Assembly: GCA_937942405.1 (NCBI GenBank)
Contig: CALDEN010000084.1
Coordinates: forward strand, 1-7,345
Direction: 5' to 3'
DNA: 7,345 nt
From: an uncultured Saprospiraceae bacterium
GTDB taxonomy: Bacteria; Bacteroidota; Bacteroidia; Chitinophagales; Saprospiraceae
A program made the translations under genes and the position numbers. A model generated the notes under the pieces. That model was not told the origin of the DNA and made no database searches. It was given only the letters and a program-made list of their open reading frames with translations. This document shows, piece by piece, positions 1 through 5,239 of this stretch (positions are counted from its first letter, which is position 1; each line of letters opens with the position of its first letter).

Positions 1-290
1 AAAGATCTACAAGAGCCCAATCCCATACCCATGCCATACTCTTTACATGCTCGAGCTAGATTTTGGTTGATAATTTTGGCCCATTCAGTACCGCCTGTCA
101 TACTAGATACCCATATCGGCAGTCTCATATGCTTGCCTAAAAAATCCAAAGGCAACTGCCTTTCGCCACTAGCATGATGAGCAAGTATCGGCTCGTAATA
201 AAATCGAGAATCCGATCCATTTACGACGGATTGTAAGGCCAGATCGATGTGATCTTTTTTACGTTGTTCTGCTGTGGGGTCTGTATTCAC
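1..290 (-). CDS. fni: Type 2 isopentenyl-diphosphate delta-isomerase, N-terminal part (runs off the window)
   Basis: This is the first 96 codons of an FMN-dependent isomerase that interconverts IPP and DMAPP in cytosolic isoprenoid synthesis. My minus-strand translation shows the family's N-terminal signatures in order: RKKDHID at residues 10-16, an R-F pair at 29-30, the LPLDFLGK stretch around 46-53, SSMTGG at 62-67 (the FMN/substrate loop), IINQNLARA around 73-81, and GMGLGSCR around 88-95. The last motif is usually GSQR, so Cys94 is a mild variant. The start is GTG at 290-288: an in-frame TAG lies at 296-294 and the only codon between is CGA, so no other start is possible nearby. No Shine-Dalgarno sequence is visible. 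Roughly two thirds of the gene (family length about 330-350 residues, from memory) lies outside the window. It is divergent from the TPR gene. The identification is firm; the completeness of the gene cannot be judged. Confidence 0.93.
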   Translation of the reverse strand, partial: MNTDPTAEQRKKDHIDLALQSVVNGSDSRFYYEPILAHHASGERQLPLDFLGKHMRLPIWVSSMTGGTEWAKIINQNLARACKEYGMGMGLGSCRS

Positions 291-402
291 TCGCTATTAT
301 TGCTTTAATACCTATAAAAATAACTATGTAGCACAATTCTTGTCCTATTTAATGTATAACAATGATCTGAACACATCGTTTAAACGGTAGTAAATATAAT
401 AT

Positions 403-1521
403 ATGCGTACACTAGTTATTCTCCTTCTTTTATGTCCTGTACTGATTTTCGCTCAAGGCGAAAGAAAAGCAAAACTCTACTATAATGAAGCTGTAGAGGC
501 CTATAATGCAAAGGAAATGGACAATGCCATCATGTATTATAGTCAAGCCATCAAAGAAAATCCAGCGTATACCAAAGCCTTTTATAATAGAGGCAACATC
601 CTACTCAGTCTAAAAAAATACGATAAAGCCCTCACAGATTTTATCAAAGTAACCGAGCTCGAAGGCCAAAATGCAAAGGCCCATCGCAACATAGGTTATA
701 TATATCTACAGAACAAAAAGTATAAAAAAGCCCTCGTCAGTCTAGATGAAGCGATAAGTATAGATCCGACATTTGCAAAAGCATATCTCAATCGTGCCAG
801 CGTCCAGATGAAAATGGATAATCATACTGCGGCCATTGCAGACTATAACGAGGTTGTAAAAAATGATCCAAAGTCTTACAGTGCCTACTTTAACAGAGCA
901 TACTGCTATATGAAGACCAAGGATTACGCCGCCGCATCTGCCGACTATACTCAGTGCATACAACTCAATCCTCGAAAACTTAAATCCTTCCTCTATCGAG
1001 GCAAAGCAAATGTTCAAGCCAAAAAATATGAGGACGCCATCAGAGATTTCAGCAAGATCCTTGCAAAAGATGAAAGCAATGTCGAAGCCATCTACTACCG
1101 AGGATATTCCAAAGCTAAGGTAGATGATATGGCTGGGGCCAATCAAGACTATGCCCGTGTACTCGCACTCGATCCTACACACAAATCTGCATTGAGCAAA
1201 AAGCCCAATTGTTCGTTTGCACTAGGGAATTATGCAGAGGCCATAGAGGACTACACTAATCTCCTGAATGTCAAAAAAGACGATGCTGCCATCTATGTAA
1301 ACCGTGGCATCTGTCAGCTCAAGTTAGATGATGTAAATGCCGCACATGCGGATTTTGAAAAAGCCATAGAGCTCAAGTCAGACTACCCCGAAGCCTACTT
1401 TAACAGAGCCAACACCAATCTAAAGCTCAAAAATAATGACGCCGCCTGTGAGGACATGCGTACTGCAGGAAAGCTCGGTCTGGAAAAAGCGTTTAAGCAT
1501 ATCAGGAGTATTTGTGGATAA
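403..1521 (+). CDS. Secreted TPR-repeat protein
   Basis: The protein has 372 residues. Residues 1-18 form a signal peptide: MRT, a run of Leu/Ile/Val, then a cleavage site after FAQ. Cys11 is not in a good lipobox, so export by signal peptidase I to the periplasm or surface is likelier than a lipoprotein. From about residue 23 to 362 it consists of ten tandem 34-residue tetratricopeptide repeats; several carry the AYFNRA / FYNRG helix-A pattern and a D-P or N-P turn at the repeat end. Repeat 8 (about 261-294) is degenerate in helix A, with SKKPNC where NRG is expected. No catalytic domain is present, so the likely role is a protein-interaction scaffold; the partner is unknown. The final residues, ACEDM...KHIRSICG, look like a normal end for this kind of protein. 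The gene is divergent from fni across 112 bases and convergent with the barrel gene. Its stop codon lies within the transposase remnant. Confidence 0.9.
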   Translation: MRTLVILLLLCPVLIFAQGERKAKLYYNEAVEAYNAKEMDNAIMYYSQAIKENPAYTKAFYNRGNILLSLKKYDKALTDFIKVTELEGQNAKAHRNIGYIYLQNKKYKKALVSLDEAISIDPTFAKAYLNRASVQMKMDNHTAAIADYNEVVKNDPKSYSAYFNRAYCYMKTKDYAAASADYTQCIQLNPRKLKSFLYRGKANVQAKKYEDAIRDFSKILAKDESNVEAIYYRGYSKAKVDDMAGANQDYARVLALDPTHKSALSKKPNCSFALGNYAEAIEDYTNLLNVKKDDAAIYVNRGICQLKLDDVNAAHADFEKAIELKSDYPEAYFNRANTNLKLKNNDAACEDMRTAGKLGLEKAFKHIRSICG

Positions 1522-1684
1522 GATCAATCAAATCTTGGCTTATATACACTTAAACCCGGTGAGAGCTGGACTCGTTTTACTTGCTGAAAATTATATTTAT
1601 AGCAGTGCTGGACAATATATCGGAAATGAAGGGCTGGTTCCTATTATCGATATTTTAACTGAAAATCCAAATAACTATCTATGA
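1514..1684 (+). pseudogene. C-terminal remnant of a REP-associated (Y1/IS200-like) transposase
   Basis: In a frame different from the TPR gene, an open stretch from GTG at 1514 gives 56 residues beginning VDKINQILAYIHLNPVRAG. It continues with LVLLAENYIYSSAGQYIGN and ends near PIIDIL. YIHLNPVRAGLV, then Y-x-YSSA, then a Y-x-G-x-x-G-L segment is the hallmark C-terminal region of RAYT-type transposases. All upstream parts, including the HUH metal-binding motif, are missing; the sequence before 1514 is TPR coding sequence. It is therefore a 5'-truncated fragment, not a working enzyme. A longer reading of the same frame exists from ATG 1436, but that extra part is only the TPR gene read out of frame. 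The fragment overlaps the TPR gene by eight bases, and a REP-like double palindrome starts 19 bases after its stop. Assignment rests on motif recognition. Confidence 0.8.
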
Positions 1685-1703
1685 ACTTGATGTCTTTAGA
1701 TAC

Positions 1704-1788
1704 GTGCATGGCATCGAGGTTGAAAACCTCGACGATCTGGATCCTAGTTCCCTAGATGGTCGAGGTTTGTAACCTCGATCCTATGCAC
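1704..1788. repeat. REPIN-like element: two REP palindromes in inverted orientation
   Basis: Two identical 8-bp hairpins, TCGAGGTT / AACCTCGA, occur at 1714-1732 (loop GAA) and 1760-1778 (loop TGT). They lie inside a larger inverted repeat: 1704-1740 pairs with 1752-1788 around an 11-base loop, with GTGCAT / ATGCAC at the outer ends. By hand I count three mismatches and three G-T pairs in 37 positions. Two REP units in head-to-head array are the layout of a REPIN, the mobile unit moved by RAYT transposases, and a RAYT remnant lies directly upstream. The position between two convergent genes is typical. No T-tract follows, so it is not a classical intrinsic terminator, although the hairpin could end or protect transcripts from both sides. 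Confidence 0.8.
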
Positions 1789-1838
1789 TTATACATGTGA
1801 GGTATCAAAATAACATTCATCTTGTACCATTCACTAAG

Positions 1839-1849
1839 CTCGACGATCT
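1839..1849. repeat. Possible REP fragment
   Basis: The 11 bases CTCGACGATCT repeat exactly the sequence at 1728-1738 inside the left half of the REP pair. The match covers one palindrome arm plus the conserved-looking GATCT. It ends four bases before the stop codon of the barrel gene. It may be the remains of a third REP unit, but such a short match can also arise by chance. Confidence 0.25.
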
Positions 1850-1853
1850 TTCC

Positions 1854-2420
1854 TTAAAATCTTATTTTGGCACCAGCCGTAAAACCATTGAGTAGGTATA
1901 GTTTAGAAAAATACTTAGTACCAGAGTATCCATCATTAGATATTACATCTGTAGATATGGCTCTAGCCTCTGCAAAAAAGCTGAGGTGTTTGAAAGCATC
2001 GTACTTGAGACCCATAATTAGATTTGCCTTGAGCACCTGATTAGTGCCGATTCCGTCAAAAGGGAAAATATATTTCCTGCGATTATACTCCATCTCTAGA
2101 CCCATATATGGCTGTAGTGTACTCAAAAAGGGAAACCTGCTCTGAGCCTTGTCTTTAAACTGTCCATATTTATATATGCCTATCCCGTGAGACTTTAGGG
2201 CATATAGATCATCCAAAAAATTGAGATTAGAATTAAGCCTTAATTCTAGATTATGTTTTAGATATCGAGAGATGTTCAACTTGTAGGTATTGGTCTGAAC
2301 ACCCATATCATATTCTGCATTTTGGAAACTGATGCCGATGGCTGTTTTGGGAAAATCTGCTTCTTGGGCATGGAGGGTACAAGTAAAGAGGACCAAGGCT
2401 AGGATCATTATTTTATGCAT
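1854..2420 (-). CDS. Secreted protein of unknown function, probable outer-membrane beta-barrel
   Basis: I do not recognise this as a named family. From the ATG at 2420-2418 it is 188 residues and opens with a clear signal peptide (MHKIMILALVLFTCTLHAQ, cleavage after HAQ). The reading frame is open further upstream to 2534, but that extension (MLLEAHRPKR...) would bury the signal peptide 38 residues inside the protein, so I prefer the 2420 start. The mature part alternates polar and hydrophobic residues in strand-like stretches: TYKLNISRYL, LELRLNSNLNFL, LQPYMGLEMEYN, LKANLIMGLKYD, LSFFAEARAI. It ends in GFTAGAKIRF, the aromatic-terminated last strand common in outer-membrane barrels. About eight strands would fit a small OmpA/OmpW-sized barrel. 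No cargo, enzyme motif or partner is evident. It converges on the TPR gene and diverges from rplM, and appears monocistronic. Confidence 0.75.
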   Translation of the reverse strand: MHKIMILALVLFTCTLHAQEADFPKTAIGISFQNAEYDMGVQTNTYKLNISRYLKHNLELRLNSNLNFLDDLYALKSHGIGIYKYGQFKDKAQSRFPFLSTLQPYMGLEMEYNRRKYIFPFDGIGTNQVLKANLIMGLKYDAFKHLSFFAEARAISTDVISNDGYSGTKYFSKLYLLNGFTAGAKIRF

Positions 2421-2574
2421 GATGTATGATTTTTTATTCCTCAAGAAAACGGAATTCAGATGATAAGTGCATTGTAGGCGATCGGAAATTAGGGAATACT
2501 TAACTCTTTTTGGCCTATGAGCCTCTAAAAGCATTGCAAATTCAACAGGTTTTTGACATTTGAGCGATTTTTTT

Positions 2575-2587
2575 ACTGATAATCAGT
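2575..2587. promoter_or_regulatory. Short perfect palindrome, possible operator
   Basis: ACTGAT-A-ATCAGT is a perfect 6+1+6 inverted repeat, preceded on the plus strand by a T-run. It lies in the 305-base divergent gap (2421-2725), 40 bases upstream of the TTG element of the rplM promoter. It could bind a dimeric regulator of either gene. It is not a terminator, because no T-tract follows the hairpin on either strand. Apart from this site, the rplM promoter and the leader hairpin, I see no gene or RNA in the gap. I found no convincing promoter for the minus-strand barrel gene. Confidence 0.3.
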
Positions 2588-2626
2588 GATTTATAGCCCT
2601 TTGTTTGAAAATAAATTCGCGAAAGC

Positions 2627-2657
2627 TTGTTTTAACCGTGATACGCCCATACATTTG
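2627..2657 (+). promoter_or_regulatory. Bacteroidota-type promoter of the rplM-rpsI-rpsB-tsf operon
   Basis: TTG (2627-2629) and TACATTTG (2650-2657) are separated by 20 bases. The second element matches the Bacteroidota primary-sigma -7 consensus TAnnTTTG at every fixed position, and TTG about 20 bases upstream matches the -33 element. Transcription would begin near 2661-2665, just before the leader hairpin, giving a 5' leader of about 60 bases ahead of the GTG start of rplM. Confidence 0.75.
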
Positions 2658-2663
2658 CAGCCC

Positions 2664-2700
2664 GTTAGCAAAAGACCTAGAATGGGTTGTTTTGGCTAAC
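2664..2700 (+). promoter_or_regulatory. Hairpin in the rplM 5' leader, candidate ribosomal-protein autoregulatory site
   Basis: GTTAGC (2664-2669) pairs with GCTAAC (2695-2700). AAAA (2670-2673) then pairs with TTTT (2690-2693) after a single bulged G. An inner GACC / GGTT stem closes a seven-base loop (2678-2684). The structure begins almost at the predicted transcription start and ends 25 bases before the start codon. It is not followed by a T-tract, so it is not an attenuator terminator. Ribosomal-protein operons often carry such leaders, bound by one of the encoded proteins; for rplM-rpsI the natural candidate is L13. The structure is seen directly; its role is inferred. Confidence 0.5.
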
Positions 2701-2725
2701 TATTAAAAAGTAAAAAACACACATT

Positions 2726-3172
2726 GTGAATACATTAAGTTATAAGACTAAATCTGCGAAGAAAGAGGAAGTACAACGTAATTGGTATGTAATCGATGGA
2801 GATGGTGTGATCGTAGGGCGTCAAGCTACTGCTATCGCTACTGTACTTAGAGGAAAACATAAGCCTAGCTTTACTCCTCATGTCGATACAGGTGATTATG
2901 TTATAGTAATCAATGCAGAAAAGATGAGGTTTACTGGTAATAAACGTGCTGACAAGTATTACTTGACTTATTCAGGATATCCTGGAGGACAGAAAAGTAG
3001 AACTGCTGAAGAAATGTTTACCAAAAAACCGACTGCTGTTATCGAAAAAGCGGTAAGAGGAATGCTCCCTAAGAATAAACTAGGTAGAGCGATGATTAAG
3101 AAGTTATTTGTTTACGAAGGTTCTGAGCACCCACACGTTGCACAACAACCTAAACCTTTCAACTTTAAATAA
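2726..3172 (+). CDS. rplM: 50S ribosomal protein L13 (uL13)
   Basis: L13 is an early-assembly protein of the large ribosomal subunit that binds 23S rRNA. The 148-residue product has the family pattern: NTLSYKT at the N terminus (typical of Bacteroidota L13), W20 and [32 protein letters not shown] around 41-59, NAEK at 63-66, YSGYPGG at 82-88, [11 protein letters not shown] at 111-121, and [16 protein letters not shown] at 127-142. The start is GTG at 2726. It is well supported because the L13 N-terminal homology begins exactly there, and no ATG precedes it in a sensible position. The upstream bases are A-rich with no Shine-Dalgarno sequence. It is the first gene of the operon, following the promoter at 2627-2657 and the leader hairpin. 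Its stop codon abuts the start of rpsI with no spacer, so translational coupling is likely. Confidence 0.98.
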   Translation: MNTLSYKTKSAKKEEVQRNWYVIDGDGVIVGRQATAIATVLRGKHKPSFTPHVDTGDYVIVINAEKMRFTGNKRADKYYLTYSGYPGGQKSRTAEEMFTKKPTAVIEKAVRGMLPKNKLGRAMIKKLFVYEGSEHPHVAQQPKPFNFK

Positions 3173-3559
3173 ATGGAACAAATTAATACTATAGGAAGAC
3201 GAAAAGCTTCTGTAGCCAGAGTCTACATGAAAAACGGTGGTGGAAACATTACTGTAAATGGTAAAGACTATAAAGACTATTTTCCGATGACACATATACA
3301 GTTTAAAGTGGTAGATCCATTAGTTACCAGTGAGGTAATGGAGCAATACGACATAAACGTAAATGTAAAAGGAGGTGGATATAAAGGACAAGCTGAGGCA
3401 ATAAGACTAGGAATATCTAGAGCCCTTTGTAAAATCAATGAAGATTACAGAAAGCCACTGAAAGTCAAAAAATATCTCGTTAGAGATGCCAGAGTCGTTG
3501 AGAGAAAGAAATTTGGTAAGCCGAAAGCAAGAAAGAGCTTCCAATTCTCTAAACGTTAG
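3173..3559 (+). CDS. rpsI: 30S ribosomal protein S9 (uS9)
   Basis: S9 lies in the head of the small subunit, and its C-terminal tail reaches the peptidyl-tRNA in the P site. The 128-residue product is full length. It shows GRRKASVARV at 8-17, a VKGGGYKGQAEAIRLGISRAL core around 65-85, and the basic tail running from LVRDARVVERKKFG to SFQFSKR, including the invariant terminal SKR that contacts tRNA. The ATG follows the rplM TAA directly, with zero bases between. There is no ribosome binding site of its own, so it is probably translated by ribosomes finishing rplM. After the TAG stop there are 32 bases before rpsB, including a run of ten T at 3562-3571 without a good hairpin, so I do not call a terminator there. 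Confidence 0.98.
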   Translation: MEQINTIGRRKASVARVYMKNGGGNITVNGKDYKDYFPMTHIQFKVVDPLVTSEVMEQYDINVNVKGGGYKGQAEAIRLGISRALCKINEDYRKPLKVKKYLVRDARVVERKKFGKPKARKSFQFSKR

Positions 3560-3591
3560 AATTTTTTTTTTGAATTAATAAGAAAAATAGA

Positions 3592-4308
3592 ATGAGCAAA
3601 GCCTTATATAATGATCTTCTAGAAGCTGGTGTTCACTTTGGACATATGAAAAGCAAGTGGAATCCCAAAATGTTACCATACATATTTATGGAGCGTAAGG
3701 GAATGCATATCATAGACCTTAATAGAACTATCGAGTGTATGGAAGAGTCTGCAGCTGCTATGAAGCAGATTGCAAAATCAGGAAGAAAAATCATGTTTGT
3801 TGCAACTAAAAAACAAGCAAAAGACATCGTCTCTACCGCAGCAAAATCAGTAAACATGCCATATGTAACTGAGAGATGGTTAGGAGGTATGATGACTAAC
3901 TTTAGTACGATCCGTAAATCTGTAAAGAAAATGCAGAACATCGAAAAAATGCTCGGCGATGCCGGTGCTTCTGCTTCTCTAAACAAGAAGGAGAAACTGA
4001 TGATGGATAGAGAGCGTATAAAATTAGATAGAGTACTCGGTGGTATAGCTGGTCTTAACAGACTACCCGCTGCAATATTTATCGTGGATATACACCATGA
4101 GCATATCGCAGTAGCAGAAGCTAAAAAACTGGGTATCAGAACATTTGCGATGGTAGATACTAATTCAGATCCTACCAAAGTAGATTTTCCGATTCCATCT
4201 AATGATGATGCCTCTAAATCTGTAACTAAAATGATGGAGTACTTTACTACTGCTATCAAAGAAGGTTTAACAGAAAGAAACGAGAGTAAAGACGCAGCTA
4301 AAGCGTAA
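3592..4308 (+). CDS. rpsB: 30S ribosomal protein S2 (uS2)
   Basis: S2 is a late-assembling protein at the head-body junction of the small subunit, close to S1/bS21 and the mRNA exit side. The 238 residues cover the whole family without a long C-terminal extension. Motifs: LLEAGVHFGH at 9-18, KWNPKM at 22-27, IIDLNRT at 40-46, ATKKQAKDIV at 71-80, RWLGGMMTNF at 95-104, FIVD at 163-166, AEAKKLGIRTFAMVDTNSDP around 175-194, and PSNDDA at 202-207. The coiled-coil insertion around 110-150 is present. The end is a short Lys/Ala/Glu tail. The leader (AATAAGAAAAATAG) is A-rich with no Shine-Dalgarno sequence, as usual in this phylum. It is the third gene of the operon and precedes tsf, an arrangement conserved across most bacteria. 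Confidence 0.98.
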   Translation: MSKALYNDLLEAGVHFGHMKSKWNPKMLPYIFMERKGMHIIDLNRTIECMEESAAAMKQIAKSGRKIMFVATKKQAKDIVSTAAKSVNMPYVTERWLGGMMTNFSTIRKSVKKMQNIEKMLGDAGASASLNKKEKLMMDRERIKLDRVLGGIAGLNRLPAAIFIVDIHHEHIAVAEAKKLGIRTFAMVDTNSDPTKVDFPIPSNDDASKSVTKMMEYFTTAIKEGLTERNESKDAAKA

Positions 4309-4339
4309 TTTTTAAAAAACAAACAAAAAATAGATATTA

Positions 4340-5182
4340 ATGAGCATATCGGCCAAAGATGTCAAAGCATTAAGAGACCAGACTGGAGCTGGAATGATGG
4401 ACTGTAAAAAAGCACTTACAGAATCTGCCGGCGACATGGAAAAAGCAATCGAGTTCCTTAGAAAAAAAGGACAGAAGCTATCAGAAAAGAGAGCAGATAG
4501 AGAAGCAAATGAAGGTGTAGTAATCGCTCTTACGTCAGAAGATGGAAGCAATGGTGTAGTAATACGTTTAAGCTGTGAGACTGACTTCGTTGCTAAAAAT
4601 GATGACTTCGTTGCATTGACGACTAAGATTGCAAATATTGCACTTACTCATCTTCCTGCTGATCTAGAAGCACTAAAAGCTTTACCTTTTGATGAAAGTA
4701 TCTCTATCGGAGAAAAAGCAATAGAACAGACAGGTGTAATCGGAGAAAAAATAGAACTAAGCCAATATGGCAAATTAGAAGCGGCAGCTGGTGCAGGACA
4801 AATAGTCCCTTATATCCACATGGGTAATAGAGCCGGTGTAATCGTTTCTCTGAACCAAACTGGCCCTAATATCGCAGAGGCAGGTAGAAATGTTGCAATG
4901 CAAGTTGCTGCTATGAAGCCGATCGCTGTAGATAAAGATGGAATAGATTCTAGTATCGTAGAGAAAGAAATAGAAATAGGTAAAGAAATCGCTAGAAAAG
5001 AAGGAAAACCAGAGGAAATGCTAGAACGTATCTCTACTGGTAAATTAAACAAATTCTTTAAAGAGAAAACATTACTTAACCAAGCATATGTCAAAGGAAA
5101 TAAGGAATCTGTAGCTGAATATCTTCAGACTATAGATGGCAGCCTTACTGTTACAGACTTTGTACATATCTCCCTTGGATAA
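4340..5182 (+). CDS. tsf: Translation elongation factor Ts
   Basis: EF-Ts is the cytosolic nucleotide-exchange factor that releases GDP from EF-Tu. The 280-residue product opens with the UBA-like domain (AKDVKALRDQTGAGMMDCKK, residues 5-24). It carries the TDFVAKND motif at 81-88, which in EF-Ts inserts near the EF-Tu magnesium site. The two core subdomains follow, with IVPYIHMGNRAGVIVSL around 155-171 and AGRNVAMQVAAMKP. The helical C-terminal part includes LNQAYVKGNKESVAEYL and ends VTDFVHISLG. Length and order are normal. It starts 31 bases after rpsB, with an A-rich leader and no Shine-Dalgarno sequence, and is the last gene before the strong terminator at 5194-5223. A decline in expression across the operon would be expected there. 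Confidence 0.98.
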   Translation: MSISAKDVKALRDQTGAGMMDCKKALTESAGDMEKAIEFLRKKGQKLSEKRADREANEGVVIALTSEDGSNGVVIRLSCETDFVAKNDDFVALTTKIANIALTHLPADLEALKALPFDESISIGEKAIEQTGVIGEKIELSQYGKLEAAAGAGQIVPYIHMGNRAGVIVSLNQTGPNIAEAGRNVAMQVAAMKPIAVDKDGIDSSIVEKEIEIGKEIARKEGKPEEMLERISTGKLNKFFKEKTLLNQAYVKGNKESVAEYLQTIDGSLTVTDFVHISLG

Positions 5183-5193
5183 AAACTAACTCG

Positions 5194-5223
5194 AAGCGAT
5201 CATTTAATGATCGCTTTTTTTTT
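5194..5223 (+). terminator. Intrinsic terminator after tsf
   Basis: AAGCGATCAT (5194-5203) pairs perfectly with ATGATCGCTT (5207-5216) around a three-base loop. The stem runs into nine consecutive T (5215-5223). This is a textbook rho-independent terminator, 11 bases after the tsf stop. It ends only 16 bases before the start codon of the next gene, so any expression of that gene needs read-through or a promoter hidden in or before the hairpin. Confidence 0.93.
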
Positions 5224-5239
5224 GCTTATTTAAATTACT

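Noticed and set aside
742..1182. 146-codon minus-strand frame inside the TPR gene
   Set aside because: It is antisense to regular TPR repeats; the plus-strand protein explains the region completely.
1436..1513. Upstream part of the transposase frame starting at ATG 1436
   Set aside because: These codons are the TPR gene read out of frame and show no transposase motifs. Homology begins only around 1508-1514.
1704..1788. CRISPR array or ordinary intrinsic terminator at the repeated palindromes
   Set aside because: There are only two units, in inverted rather than direct orientation, with no regular spacers and no T-tract after the hairpins.
2421..2534. 38-residue upstream extension of the barrel gene from ATG 2534
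   Set aside because: It would place an otherwise excellent signal peptide in the interior. The residues are charged and low in similarity to any export signal.
2612..2619. Second -7-like element TAAATTCG upstream of the rplM promoter
   Set aside because: It has a mismatch in the TTTG part and no TTG at about 20 bases upstream. The site at 2650-2657 is a full match with correct spacing.
3633..4322. 229-codon minus-strand frame opposite rpsB
   Set aside because: It covers a highly conserved S2 coding sequence and its translation resembles nothing known. It is a shadow of the real gene's codon bias.
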